Positions 50,676-60,060 of a stretch of DNA of 64,000 bases are shown in pieces. The DNA is taken from the NCBI RefSeq assembly GCF_017873395.1, contig NZ_JAGGKC010000010.1, positions 1 through 64,000 on the forward strand. The letters are read 5' to 3'. Position 1 is the first letter of the stretch. Every line of letters begins with the position of its first letter. The notes below the pieces were generated by a model. It saw only the letters and a program-made list of their open reading frames with translations. It searched no databases and had not been told where the DNA came from. The translations under genes and the position numbers were made by a program. The stretch comes from Youngiibacter multivorans (lineage in GTDB: Bacteria > Bacillota > Clostridia > Clostridiales > Clostridiaceae).

Positions 50676-52177
50676 GGAACTCCATTGGAAGAGAAGGCCT
50701 TGAGAACCCATTTTTGGGCGCCTTCGCAAATGTAAAGGAAAGCATATACAAGCCGGTCAAGACTGACCTTTCAAGACATCCCGAACGAGACTTAAGCCTT
50801 GATGAGATCATTGATAATCTTGGCATTAAGGATGGAATGACTCTTAGCTTCCATCATCACCTTAGGAACGGTGACTTTGTCCTTGACATGGTGATGAGGA
50901 GGATTCAGGCAAGAGGAATAAAGAACCTTACAATAGCTGCGACATCCACATTCCCCTGCCACAAGTGCCTGGTCGATATGTTCGAAGATGGTACTGTCAC
51001 AAAGGTCATTACAGCATATCTGCAGGGACCTGTTGCAAAAGCCATAAGCGAAGGCAAATGCAGGGATATCTGTGTAGTATGCACTCATGGCGGAAGACCC
51101 AGGTCAATACTTGAAGGTGAGCTTAAGATCGACGTTGCTTTCATAGCGGCTCCTGGAGTTGACAAGGATGGAAACCTTACTGGATCTGACGGACCTTCAG
51201 CATGCGGCATACTTGGATACGCTGTGGCAGATGCCCAGATGGCAGACAAGGTGGTTGCAGTAACTGACTACACTGCTGATGTCGTTAACAAGCCTGAGAT
51301 ACCACACCATCTGGTGGACTATGTCGTAAATGTCGATTCCATAGGAGACCCAAAAGGGATAGTAAGCGGATCGACTGTAATAACGAAAGATCCGGTTGGA
51401 CTGAAGATTGCAAGGGACTGTGCGACTCTCATTGCGCATTCAGGCCTTCTGAAGGACGGCTTCAGCTTCCAGACAGGAGCAGGCGGAATATCGCTTGCTG
51501 TCGCGAATGAAGTCAAGAAGCTCATGAAGAAGGGAAATATTAAAGGAAGCTTCGCTTCTGGAGGAACTACCGATTATCTGGTTCAGATGCTTGCTGAAGG
51601 GTATTTCGAGAATCTGTATGACGTTCAATGCTTCAATCTTGATGCAGTCGAATCCGTCAAGGTCAGGGACAATCATATCAAGATAGATGCCAACAAATAT
51701 GCAAACATCAACAATCCTGACAACGTGGTAAATAAGCTTGATGTGGTAATCCTTGGAGCAAGTGAGATCGACCTGGACTACAACGTAAACGTCACAACCG
51801 GAACAGACGGCATAATCCTCGGAGGCTCAGGAGGCCACGCGGATACCGCTGCTGGCGCAAAGCTTGCGATAATAGTGTCGAAGCTGATGAACGCCAGGCT
51901 TTCCTGTCTGGTGGACAAGGTCACTACAGTCACTACTCCTGGAGAAACAATAGACATCCTTGTCACAGACAGGGGTATTGCCATAAATCCGAAGCATCAT
52001 GAGCTTATAGAAAAGCTCAAATCTGAAACAAACCTTGAAATCCTTACTATAGGCGAGCTTAAGGAAATTGCGGATGGCCTCACAGGTATACCGGAGAAGC
52101 TCGAAACCAGCGACAGGATTGTCGCTGTCAGCGAATACAGGGATGGAACTATCCTTGACGTGCTCTACATGGTCTGA
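50672..52177 (+). CDS. citF: Citrate lyase alpha subunit (citrate:acetyl-ACP transferase)
   Basis: CitF, 501 residues, exchanges acetyl for citryl on the acyl carrier protein. It belongs to the CoA-transferase superfamily; conserved segments are LSFHHHLRNGDFVLDMVM, FIAAPGVDKDGNLTGSDGPSACG and GTDGIILGGSGGHADTAAGAKL. An upstream in-frame GTG/TTG-like extension of five codons exists, but ATG 50672 overlaps the citE stop in the usual coupled arrangement. Last lyase gene before the transporter. Confidence 0.93.
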   Translation: MRNSIGREGLENPFLGAFANVKESIYKPVKTDLSRHPERDLSLDEIIDNLGIKDGMTLSFHHHLRNGDFVLDMVMRRIQARGIKNLTIAATSTFPCHKCLVDMFEDGTVTKVITAYLQGPVAKAISEGKCRDICVVCTHGGRPRSILEGELKIDVAFIAAPGVDKDGNLTGSDGPSACGILGYAVADAQMADKVVAVTDYTADVVNKPEIPHHLVDYVVNVDSIGDPKGIVSGSTVITKDPVGLKIARDCATLIAHSGLLKDGFSFQTGAGGISLAVANEVKKLMKKGNIKGSFASGGTTDYLVQMLAEGYFENLYDVQCFNLDAVESVKVRDNHIKIDANKYANINNPDNVVNKLDVVILGASEIDLDYNVNVTTGTDGIILGGSGGHADTAAGAKLAIIVSKLMNARLSCLVDKVTTVTTPGETIDILVTDRGIAINPKHHELIEKLKSETNLEILTIGELKEIADGLTGIPEKLETSDRIVAVSEYRDGTILDVLYMV

Positions 52178-52228
52178 CCGGGAAGCTTTTAGCTTACCGC
52201 AAGATAAATATTTTATTGGAGGGAAAAA

Positions 52229-53518
52229 ATGAAAGACTACAAAATCATGGGCATCAGCCTGCCGCTCTACTTAGTATTACTCGCAATCCTAATCGTAGCC
52301 ATCGTAATGGACATTCTTCCTGCAGGAATGATCGGTGCATTCGCATTCATGATGATCGTCGGAGCTTTGCTTGACGTCATAGGAAACAACACTCCGATCG
52401 TTAAGACATTCTTCGGCGGCGGCCCGATTGTTATCATCTTCGGATCTGCTGCACTCGCTTACTACAATATTCTTCCGGAATCGGTGGTAAAGAACGTCAA
52501 TACCTTCATGAAGGGCGGCGGATTCCTCGATTTCTACATCGCAGCACTTATAACAGGATCAATACTTGGAATGAACAAGAAGCTTCTCATAAAGGCTTCG
52601 CTCAGATACTTCCCGACCATAATCGGCGGAGTAGTCGTATCCCTTGCATTCGTTGCGCTCGGTGGGCTTCTGTTCGGCCAGGCACCAGGAGAATCCATAG
52701 CTTACATCGGAATCCCAATAATGGGAGGCGGAATGGGAGCAGGTGCGGTTCCAATATCGCAGGTATTTGCAAACGGACTTGGAATCCCAGCTGAACAGAT
52801 ACTCTCAAAGCTCGTTCCAGCAGTAGCTCTTGGAAATGCAATGGCTATAGTTGCAGGCGGACTTCTTGACAAGCTTGGCAAGGCAAGGCCTGAGCTTACC
52901 GGAAACGGAAAGCTCATGGAAGTTGGAGATGAGGAGCTCCACGAGAAGGAAGATCAAAACGAAAAGCTTGAGCTCTCAGACTATGGAGTAGGCATAGCAA
53001 TAGCATGCGTATTCTTTGTATTCGGAGTAATAGTTGCAAGCCTCTTCAAGAAGGTTACCGGAGTAGACATACACTCATATGCATGGATGATAATATCTGT
53101 TGCAGTAGCAAAGGCACTTAACCTTCTTCCAAGGAAGTTTGAGAAGGCTTGTGCAACCTGGTACAACTTCGTTGCAAAGAACTGGACAGCTGCACTGCTC
53201 ATGGGTATAGGCATAGCCTACACCGACCTTGGACAGGTACTTGCAGCCATGACACCGCTCTACATATTCCTCTGCTTCCTTGTAGTCCTTGGAGCAGTAA
53301 TCGGAACTATGATAGTCGGAAAGCTCATGGGCTTCTATCCTATAGAAGCTGCATTGACTGCCGGCCTCTGCATGGCTAACATGGGTGGAACCGGAGACGT
53401 TGCAGTTCTTACAGCCGCTCACAGGATGGAGCTTATGCCATTCGCACAGATATCCTCAAGGCTTGGTGGAGCATTCATCATTCTCCTCGCAACACTGATA
53501 GCCCCGATGGTATTCTAA
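52229..53518 (+). CDS. citS: 2-hydroxycarboxylate transporter (CitS/CitP/MaeP family)
   Basis: Membrane transporter of 429 residues, 2-HCT family. The two family hallmark re-entrant loop motifs are seen: GGGMGAGAVPISQVFANGLG and MANMGGTGDVAVLTAAHRMELMPFAQISSR. Known members carry out citrate/Na+ symport or citrate/lactate or malate exchange. Its location behind citF indicates citrate. Start ATG after GGAGGG. The transcript ends at the hairpin 53531-53560. Confidence 0.92.
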   Translation: MKDYKIMGISLPLYLVLLAILIVAIVMDILPAGMIGAFAFMMIVGALLDVIGNNTPIVKTFFGGGPIVIIFGSAALAYYNILPESVVKNVNTFMKGGGFLDFYIAALITGSILGMNKKLLIKASLRYFPTIIGGVVVSLAFVALGGLLFGQAPGESIAYIGIPIMGGGMGAGAVPISQVFANGLGIPAEQILSKLVPAVALGNAMAIVAGGLLDKLGKARPELTGNGKLMEVGDEELHEKEDQNEKLELSDYGVGIAIACVFFVFGVIVASLFKKVTGVDIHSYAWMIISVAVAKALNLLPRKFEKACATWYNFVAKNWTAALLMGIGIAYTDLGQVLAAMTPLYIFLCFLVVLGAVIGTMIVGKLMGFYPIEAALTAGLCMANMGGTGDVAVLTAAHRMELMPFAQISSRLGGAFIILLATLIAPMVF

Positions 53519-53530
53519 ACCAGATAATTC

Positions 53531-53560
53531 AAAGGCATGGATCGCATGATCCATGCCTTT
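53531..53560 (+). terminator. Terminator of the citrate operon, split from its T-tract by the IS element
   Basis: AAAGGCATGGATC pairs perfectly with GATCCATGCCTTT around GCAT. The IS21 element begins at the next base; the copy of CCTTT at its far end is followed by TGCATTC, so the original sequence read CCTTTTGC. Confidence 0.85.
53556..53560. repeat. Target-site duplication, left copy (CCTTT)
   Basis: CCTTT directly before the first base of the IS, repeated directly after its last base at 56122-56126. Five bases is within the range for IS21-family elements. Confidence 0.8.
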
Positions 53561-53725
53561 TGCGAAATGCGGCGATTGGGAGCCAGTAACGCGGAGGCTT
53601 AGAGCCACTTGCGCGCAATATAAGAACCATCTAACACGCAACTACAGAGCCAATAATATATTCCTGCTGTAATATAAAATTAGTGCATTCTTGCATTAAT
53701 TTTATTTTTTTAGGAGGAAAAACGC

Positions 53726-55276
53726 ATGTCAGACAACATCACTATCGTCAAGGCCGTCTATAGCGGCCTTAGCCAACGTCAGGTTGCTGCGACCCACAAG
53801 GTATCCAGAAATACCATTGCTCTGCTCTTACGTCATGCGAGAGACCAAGGATGGCTCACTCTTGAAGATCTTAAACCACTGGATGAAGCCCATTTCACAA
53901 TGAATCTGCCTACCATAGCCACTCAAGGCAGAGATTCAACCTTTAAGATGCCAGACTACGAATATGTCCACTCGGAACTGGCTAAACCCTATGTCACACT
54001 CAAACTACTTTGGGAAGAATACGTGAAATCATGTCAGGATAACGGGGACAGATTCTACATGGAGACCCAGTTCAGACGCTATTACCATAAGTATGCCAGG
54101 ATCAACAAGGCTACGATAAGACTTGACCACAAGCCAGCCTTGTCTATGGAGGTAGATTGGGCTGGCACCAGAATCGGCTACTACGACAATGATCTTGAAG
54201 AAATGAGTGAAGCCTCGTTATTCGTTTCTGTTTTGCCATGTAGCCAGTTAGTTTATGCTGAGCCCTTCAGGGACGAAAAGCTACCATCCTGGATTGCTGG
54301 TCACATCAATGCATTCAGATACATTGGGGGAGTCCCCAAAACTCTCATTCCAGACAATTTGAAGAGTGGCGTTACGCATGCGAACTTCTATGAGCCGGTA
54401 CTTAATAAGACGTACAACGATATGGCGGATTATTATGGCACGGTCATTTTGCCGGCGCGTGTTCGGAAACCTCGTGATAAGAGCTCAGGGGAAAATACGG
54501 TATTGATTGCATCCAGAAGAATTCTGGCAAAGCTTAGGAATGTACAGATTCTCTCATTTTCCGAGTTGCAAAAGAAAGTCAAGACAGCGCTTGAGCAAGT
54601 TAACGAAACACCTTTGACAGGAAAAAGCGAGAGCCGTTGGACAGCTTACCAGGCTGAGGAAAAAGAATACATGCTCCCGCTTCCCAAACACCCATATGAA
54701 TTGGCTCAATGGGGAAAAGCCAAAGTCCAACCTAATTGCCACATCGCCTACCAGCGTAAATTCTACTCCGTTCCATTTGAGCATTTGGGCGAGGAAGTAG
54801 ATGTAAGGGCAACTCAATCGACGATAGAAATATTCTACCACCACCAGCGCATCTCGTCACACAAACGATTGTTGGGAAAGGCAACTTATTCCACAATCAA
54901 AGAACACATGCCTCCCGATAAGATATTCTTCACCGACTGGAACAAAGACCGTTTCCTCCAGTGGAGTCAATCGATAGGTCCAGCCACAGGTAAAGTCATA
55001 GAACTGATCATAGAAAGATCTGTAATAGAGCAACAAGCTTATCGCTCATGTTTTGGTGTTTTGAGCCTCAAAGACAAGTATACTGAGCTGCGTCTTGAGA
55101 GGGCTTGTTCCACGATTCTGTCTCTTACATCAAACCCTACATATCAGCAAATTAAAAACATGCTTGAAAAAGAAAGCAAGGAATCGGCTATTGTAAAGGA
55201 TGATACGCCAACAGATAAGGGTCCACAAGGCTTTAGGCGTGGTGCAGAATATTTTGGAGGTGACGATAATGCTTAA
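53726..55276 (+). CDS. istA: IS21-family transposase IstA
   Basis: DDE transposase of 516 residues. An N-terminal helix-turn-helix (GLSQRQVAATHKVSRNTIALLL) binds the terminal repeats; the rve-type catalytic core (about 130-290) begins at MEVDWAG with the first catalytic Asp. The C-terminal Mu-like beta-barrel contains AYQRKFYSVPFEHLGEEVDV. Start ATG after AGGAGG. The gene is full-length and overlaps istB by eight bases. Confidence 0.93.
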   Translation: MSDNITIVKAVYSGLSQRQVAATHKVSRNTIALLLRHARDQGWLTLEDLKPLDEAHFTMNLPTIATQGRDSTFKMPDYEYVHSELAKPYVTLKLLWEEYVKSCQDNGDRFYMETQFRRYYHKYARINKATIRLDHKPALSMEVDWAGTRIGYYDNDLEEMSEASLFVSVLPCSQLVYAEPFRDEKLPSWIAGHINAFRYIGGVPKTLIPDNLKSGVTHANFYEPVLNKTYNDMADYYGTVILPARVRKPRDKSSGENTVLIASRRILAKLRNVQILSFSELQKKVKTALEQVNETPLTGKSESRWTAYQAEEKEYMLPLPKHPYELAQWGKAKVQPNCHIAYQRKFYSVPFEHLGEEVDVRATQSTIEIFYHHQRISSHKRLLGKATYSTIKEHMPPDKIFFTDWNKDRFLQWSQSIGPATGKVIELIIERSVIEQQAYRSCFGVLSLKDKYTELRLERACSTILSLTSNPTYQQIKNMLEKESKESAIVKDDTPTDKGPQGFRRGAEYFGGDDNA

Positions 55277-56003
55277 TCAGGAAATGTTGAACAAACTTAG
55301 GCATATGAAAATGACTGGGATTGCAGAAGCGCTTGAGCAACAAGAACAAGATCCGGGATACGAAGAATTGAGTTTCCAGGAAAGGCTCAATCTTCTGGTT
55401 GACTGGGAATATAGCAAGCGTCAGCACAATCGCCTCCAGCTATTAATCAGCCAGGCGAAATTCCAGAATCCCGACGCCTGTGTTGAGGATATCAACTATG
55501 CAATAGACCGTAAGCTGGATCGCAACTTGATCCTCGAACTGGCCTCATGCAACTACATACCACATGGTCAGAACATCGTAATAGTTGGTGCGACGGGTGC
55601 TGGGAAATCTTATATTGCACAAGCCCTTGGTCAAGCTGCTTGCCGCAGGCTCATTTCTACCAAATACATCCAGTTGCCTGACCTGCTTGAAGAGCTAAGG
55701 ATAGCCAAAGATAAGGGACCCGATGTATTCACCAGATTAAGAAAGCAATACGTGAAATGTGGTCTCCTTATTATCGACGAATGGCTCCTATTCCCGATAT
55801 GCATTGAAGATACTGAGAATCTCCTTTCCATCATTGACCGCCGCAAGAATCTTCGTCCTACTATTGTAGTCTCCCAACTAGAACCTGCTGAGTGGTTGGA
55901 TCAGATTCCTGTTCACCTTGCCGCAGAATCAATCACCGACAGAGTATCAACAAAGGCGCATAGAATTACGATAAAGGGTACCAAGTCAATGAGGTCAATA
56001 TAG
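55269..56003 (+). CDS. istB: IS21-family helper ATPase IstB
   Basis: AAA+ ATPase of 244 residues (DnaC-like) that selects the target and stimulates IstA. Walker A is VGATGAGKS and Walker B is LLIIDEW; the arginine region ITDRVSTKAHR is near the C-terminus. The in-frame sequence extends further upstream inside istA, but ATG 55269 with GGAGG upstream gives the normal IstB length. Coupled to istA by overlap. Confidence 0.92.
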   Translation: MLNQEMLNKLRHMKMTGIAEALEQQEQDPGYEELSFQERLNLLVDWEYSKRQHNRLQLLISQAKFQNPDACVEDINYAIDRKLDRNLILELASCNYIPHGQNIVIVGATGAGKSYIAQALGQAACRRLISTKYIQLPDLLEELRIAKDKGPDVFTRLRKQYVKCGLLIIDEWLLFPICIEDTENLLSIIDRRKNLRPTIVVSQLEPAEWLDQIPVHLAAESITDRVSTKAHRITIKGTKSMRSI

Positions 56004-56121
56004 TAAATTTTGAAAGCCACCCTTCGGGGTGGCTCTCGCGCTTCGCGCCACTGGCTCTGCATTCTGCGCGTTAATGGCTCTTTGACTGCGTACATATGGC
56101 TCTATTAAAACGCTGTACGCA
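56004..56121. repeat. IS21 right-end repeats and hairpin
   Basis: Holds four TGGCTC (complement of GAGCCA) repeats at 22-23-base spacing plus a short hairpin (AGCCACCC/GGGTGGCT) right after the istB stop, which may terminate the IS transcript. Confidence 0.8.
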
Positions 56122-56126
56122 CCTTT
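56122..56126. repeat. Target-site duplication, right copy (CCTTT)
   Basis: Matches the left copy at 53556-53560 exactly. Confidence 0.8.
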
Positions 56127-56167
56127 TGCATTCAATTATTTTCACTGTGCCTGTCTTTATAATCCTG

Positions 56168-57775
56168 TTACCATGCAGCTATGCATCCATCTGCCCTCAT
56201 CTCCGTTCCGCCGCAGAGGACTCCAGAGTCATTCCTCCATATTATCTCCCCTCTTCCGAAGGTTGAATTGTCCTTGGCTATCTCGATCTCATGGCCTCGT
56301 GATATGAGATCTGAAACCATCTCTTCCGGGAACGTATCTTCTACGAGCAGCTTCTTTCCTTCAACCCATTGCCATCTCGGAGCATCAAGCGCATCCTGCG
56401 GATTCATATGCCAGTCGATGGAGTTCATCAGGACCTGAAGGTGGCCCTGCGGCTGCATGTATGCTCCCATTACGCCGAATGGTCCTACTGCCTTTCCGCC
56501 TTTTGTGACGAATCCGGGTATTATCGTATGGTACGGCTTCTTTGACGGACCAACCTCATTTGGGTGACCCTTCTCCATGCTGAAGCCAAGTCCCCTGTTA
56601 TGAAGGGCTATCCCGGTACCTGGCACCACAAGCCCTGACCCGAAGCCCATATAGTTACTCTGGATCATGGATACCATGTTGCCTTCTCCATCAGCAGTCG
56701 CAAGGTAAACAGTACCTCCCGGAGGCAGCTTCCCTGGTTTAGGCATGATTGCTTTCTCCGTTATCAGCTTTCTTCTTATCTTGGCATACTCATCAGACAG
56801 GTAGTTCTTAATATCTGACCTCATGTGCATCGGATCCGCAATCTCCGCCAGCCCATCTGAAAAGGCAAGCTTAAGGGCTTCAACCTGCTTGTGGAAGAAT
56901 GCAGAGTCTCTGGTTTCAAGCTCAAAGCCCTTCATAATGTTAAGCGCCATGAGTGCAATTGCACCCTGATTGTTTGGAGGGAGCTCCCATATGTCATATC
57001 CTCTGTATCCGACCGAAATTGGCTCCACCCATTCTGCTTTGAAAGCAGCCATGTCTTCTTTCCTTATTAATCCGTTGTATTTTCTTGAGTATTCATCTAT
57101 CTTTCCTGCAATTTCACCTTCATAGAAATCCCGTGCTGAGGTATTGGCAATTTTCTCCAGTGTCCTAGCATGGTCTTCTGACCTGAATTTCTCACCTGCT
57201 TCTGGTGCTTTGCCGTTTGGGGCGAAGGTCTCGAACCAGTGTTTGAATTCCTCTCCCTTCAGCAAGCCTGTGTAGCTATCAAATGCCTTTTTCCAGTTTC
57301 TAGCCACCACAGGACTCACTGGATAGCCATCCCTTGCATAGGATATCGCAGGCTCCAATGCTTCAAAAAGAGACAGATTGCCGAACCTTTCTGAAAGCGC
57401 TGCCCAGCCTCCAGGAGCACCTGGAACTGTTACTGGAATGAAGCCATGCTTAGGGAGAGTGCTTAAGCCATTTTGATCAAGCTTCTCCCTTGTCAGAGTC
57501 TTTGGTGACCTGCCACAGGAATTCATTCCATGCAGCCTGCCATTTATCCAGACTATCGCAAAATTGTCTCCTCCTATCCCATTGGAGGTCGGTTCCACGA
57601 CTGTAAGAGCTGCAGCTGTGGCTATGGCAGCATCAACAGCATTGCCGCCCTTCTTTAGGATATCAAGTCCTGCCTGTGCTGCAAGCGGCTGGCTTGTCGC
57701 TATCATGCCATTCCTAGCATAGACCACGTTCCTTCTGGAATTGAACTGATAGAAGTCAGGGTCAAATTTCATCAT
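56168..57775 (-). CDS. Gamma-glutamyltransferase family protein (YwrD-like), cytoplasmic
   Basis: Ntn-hydrolase of 535 residues, GGT family; self-cleaves before a catalytic Thr, here about residue 355 in PPGGTVYLATADGEGNMVSM. The next positions are V-Y where periplasmic GGTs have T-H, a pattern of YwrD-type members. The usual GGDNFAIV, PPNNQG and PYHTIIPGF segments are present. No signal peptide, so it acts inside the cell on gamma-glutamyl compounds. Its ATG overlaps the stop of the upstream amidotransferase-like gene by four bases, implying a joint pathway. Confidence 0.87.
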   Translation of the reverse strand: MMKFDPDFYQFNSRRNVVYARNGMIATSQPLAAQAGLDILKKGGNAVDAAIATAAALTVVEPTSNGIGGDNFAIVWINGRLHGMNSCGRSPKTLTREKLDQNGLSTLPKHGFIPVTVPGAPGGWAALSERFGNLSLFEALEPAISYARDGYPVSPVVARNWKKAFDSYTGLLKGEEFKHWFETFAPNGKAPEAGEKFRSEDHARTLEKIANTSARDFYEGEIAGKIDEYSRKYNGLIRKEDMAAFKAEWVEPISVGYRGYDIWELPPNNQGAIALMALNIMKGFELETRDSAFFHKQVEALKLAFSDGLAEIADPMHMRSDIKNYLSDEYAKIRRKLITEKAIMPKPGKLPPGGTVYLATADGEGNMVSMIQSNYMGFGSGLVVPGTGIALHNRGLGFSMEKGHPNEVGPSKKPYHTIIPGFVTKGGKAVGPFGVMGAYMQPQGHLQVLMNSIDWHMNPQDALDAPRWQWVEGKKLLVEDTFPEEMVSDLISRGHEIEIAKDNSTFGRGEIIWRNDSGVLCGGTEMRADGCIAAW

Positions 57776-58530
57776 TTCATCACCCTCCTCGCCTCTGTCA
57801 CAAATCTCCTGAATAGTTCAAGAGCCCATACCTCTTCATCCACCATAGCCTCAGGATGGCATTGGATTCCTACGACAAATGGCTTCTCTTCCATCTCTGA
57901 GGAATGGGGCCATTCCATCTCTATGGCTTCAATAACGCCATCCTTGCTTATCGCGGACACGATGAATCCAGGCGCTGTGTGCTTCACTGACTGATGATGA
58001 AAGGAGTTGACCTTTTGATCCCTTGCCATGATCTCTGAGAGTATCGTATTTTCATTGACCAAAAGACTATGGGATGGGAATCTGCCGTCAGTCTTCTGAT
58101 CGTGGCAGAGTCTGCTTCCGTTTGCGTATGAGAGGTCCTGGTGGAGTGTTCCTCCGAGCGATGCATTCAGTATCTGCGCACCTCTGCATATGCCAAGGAT
58201 AGGTTTCCCGCATTTCATCGCCTCTTCAATCAGCAGGCTTTCAAACCTGTCCCTTATTGGAAGCGTTTCCTGCAGCATAGGCAAGGGCTCTTCGCCATAA
58301 GTCCCAGGGTCCACATCATGGCCCCCGGTCAGAAGAAGTCCATCAGTCAGCTCCATGATTATCCTTGCAGACTCCTCATCTTCTGTTACCGGAAGTATTA
58401 TAGCTATCCCTCCAGCCTTCTCTACTGAATGGATATAGTCCTGTGGCACGCTGGACTTAATATCACCAAGCGGCCCCCCCCTGCTTACATCAATTCCTCC
58501 TGAAATTCCTATGACAGGCTTGCTTCGCAT
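57772..58530 (-). CDS. Class I glutamine-amidotransferase-like gamma-glutamyl hydrolase (PuuD type)
   Basis: Peptidase C26 family, 252 residues. Catalytic Cys in GICRGAQILNASLGGTLHQD and His-x-Glu in GIQCHPEAM are visible. Close relatives hydrolyse gamma-glutamyl-GABA (PuuD) or similar gamma-glutamyl amides. The frame is open 18 codons upstream, but ATG 58530 has GGAGGGG. Coupled to the GGT gene by overlap. An extended -10 promoter at 58585-58593 lies upstream. Confidence 0.85.
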   Translation of the reverse strand: MRSKPVIGISGGIDVSRGGPLGDIKSSVPQDYIHSVEKAGGIAIILPVTEDEESARIIMELTDGLLLTGGHDVDPGTYGEEPLPMLQETLPIRDRFESLLIEEAMKCGKPILGICRGAQILNASLGGTLHQDLSYANGSRLCHDQKTDGRFPSHSLLVNENTILSEIMARDQKVNSFHHQSVKHTAPGFIVSAISKDGVIEAIEMEWPHSSEMEEKPFVVGIQCHPEAMVDEEVWALELFRRFVTEARRVMK

Positions 58531-58584
58531 ATTACACCCCTCCTCCGACGTAGAAAATAAATTTTGTTCTAAGCTGATAAGCAA

Positions 58585-58593
58585 ATTATACCA
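58585..58593 (-). promoter_or_regulatory. Extended -10 promoter of the gamma-glutamyl operon
   Basis: Minus strand TGGTATAAT, an extended -10 with no good -35 box at the right distance. Such promoters are often activator-dependent, here plausibly by the adjacent PucR-family protein. About 55 bases upstream of the start. Confidence 0.45.
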
Positions 58594-58631
58594 TTAAAAG
58601 ATATACACTGGATATTATCTGGCATGTTCAA

Positions 58632-59855
58632 CTATCCTATCAGATGGAAGCTGATGAGAAGATGAGTGCAGGTGTTGACATCTTCAAGGTCTATTCCTGC
58701 TATCTGCCTTATCCGCTCGAGCCTGTAAAGCAAAGTATTCCTGTGGATGTTCATGGTCCTGCAGGTCCTTGAGCTGTCCTTCATCTGCTTCAGGTAGTTT
58801 CTTAATGTGGACAGATATTCGGTATCGTTTGTCTTGTCAGAAGCTGCCAGCTTGAATATTGCTGGATGCACAGAATTCACTTCACTTATACCAGCACGAA
58901 TTTTAGAGAATATATCCTCAAGCACGGTATCTGAATAAAAGGCGGATGCTCCTGCGTTCTCAATTGATTCAAGCAGCTCTCCTGCCCTTCTTGACTGGTA
59001 TATGTATGGACCTATTTCCAGGATGCTCTCGAACCTCCCGCTTATGCCTACCTGAAGCTTCAGGTCAGAGAGAATGGGCTTCAGGATATCAAGTAGGTTC
59101 TTGTCCGACTCTGCTTGATCAGGTCTCATGTCCTGCCTTGAAAGAAGTATGTTGATCGCACCATCGGCTGCAATGGCATAGGAGCCTTTAAGTCTCTTCT
59201 CGATCTGGCTGCTAATATACTTGATAAGTGCAGACTCGTAGACATTTCCTGTTGGCTTCGCACAGATCATCCTGTAACCGCCGGGAATTGTCATTCCGGC
59301 ATGCCTCTGCCATTCCTCAAGCTCTTCCATTGTCTTTATCCTGCAATGATACACTTCAGAAAGGAATACGTTCCGGAGAGGATGTACCTCGGCTGGAAAG
59401 CTCATCCTTCTTCTGAACTCTATGGCAAATGCCTTCATCAGTATGTCTCCTGCCTTTATATCCTCGTCCGGGATCCCTTCAGGATAAAGTATTCCTATGT
59501 ATCCTGCAATCTCCCCGCCTACCCTTACTCCACCCATTATCCTGGGAAGCTGCTCAACCATACCCCAGTCGACTTGTATGGACCCTTCAGATTCCCTGTT
59601 GGCCTTTACGTACTCAAACTTGTTGAAGTTCCAGACCATCTGAGCAGGAACCAGCTTTTCCTTAAGAAGTGTATCCCATATGTAGTCACCTATAGGCTCT
59701 TGTGGCACCTGCACAACAACATTGTATTCTACGTCTATCAGAACAATGGGGTGCCTGATGATTCTGTAGGCAGCCTCTGCAATTTCCCTGAAGCTGCCGC
59801 TTGATGCAGCATCCAGAAGTGTTATGTACAGCTCCTCATAATCCTTTGCATTCAT
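58632..59855 (-). CDS. PucR-family transcriptional regulator
   Basis: Regulator of 407 residues with an N-terminal sensor region (about 1-150), a GGDEF-like/CdaR middle segment (about 170-320) and a C-terminal PucR helix-turn-helix (HTH_30) with the signature TCRTMNIHRNTLLYRLERIRQI. This family controls use of purines, amino acids and amides. It is upstream of the gamma-glutamyl hydrolase/GGT pair on the same strand and divergent from the enoate-reductase-type gene. The tandem palindromes at 59934-59962 are its likely binding sites. Confidence 0.88.
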   Translation of the reverse strand: MNAKDYEELYITLLDAASSGSFREIAEAAYRIIRHPIVLIDVEYNVVVQVPQEPIGDYIWDTLLKEKLVPAQMVWNFNKFEYVKANRESEGSIQVDWGMVEQLPRIMGGVRVGGEIAGYIGILYPEGIPDEDIKAGDILMKAFAIEFRRRMSFPAEVHPLRNVFLSEVYHCRIKTMEELEEWQRHAGMTIPGGYRMICAKPTGNVYESALIKYISSQIEKRLKGSYAIAADGAINILLSRQDMRPDQAESDKNLLDILKPILSDLKLQVGISGRFESILEIGPYIYQSRRAGELLESIENAGASAFYSDTVLEDIFSKIRAGISEVNSVHPAIFKLAASDKTNDTEYLSTLRNYLKQMKDSSRTCRTMNIHRNTLLYRLERIRQIAGIDLEDVNTCTHLLISFHLIG

Positions 59856-59933
59856 GCGTTATAGCCTCCTGATATATCAAAGCATTTGCAATTCGCCCGG
59901 TTTTACCTTCATCATATCACAGAATTTTCCCTT

Positions 59934-59962
59934 TGTGCATATGCACAATTGTGCGTGCGCAC
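59934..59962. promoter_or_regulatory. Tandem palindromic operator
   Basis: TGTGCATATGCACA (59934-59947) is a perfect palindrome; GTGCGTGCGCAC (59951-59962) is a second, with the same GTGC...GCAC ends, starting 16 bases later. It lies in the divergent gap between the PucR gene and the flavoprotein gene. Confidence 0.65.
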
Positions 59963-60060
59963 TTTCTCAAGACTGCACATTGTAAACGGTATTAGGGAAC
60001 ATTATGATGTAGGTATGTTGGTTAGTTAATTATCAAACTTAATTAAAAGGAGTGAACAAT

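Larger units (their letters stand above)
53561..56121 (+). mobile_element. Complete IS21-family insertion sequence (2,561 bp)
   Basis: The element starts TGCGAAATGCGG and ends with the complement of TGCGTACAGCG, both placed 19 bases outside the first GAGCCA motif. Each end holds four GAGCCA-type repeats spaced 22-23 bases apart (left 53580, 53602, 53624 as GAACCA, 53647; right complements at 56030, 56052, 56075, 56097), the multiple terminal transposase-binding sites of IS21 elements. It carries istA and istB in overlapping frames, and a CCTTT duplication flanks it. All parts look intact, so it may still move. Confidence 0.9.
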
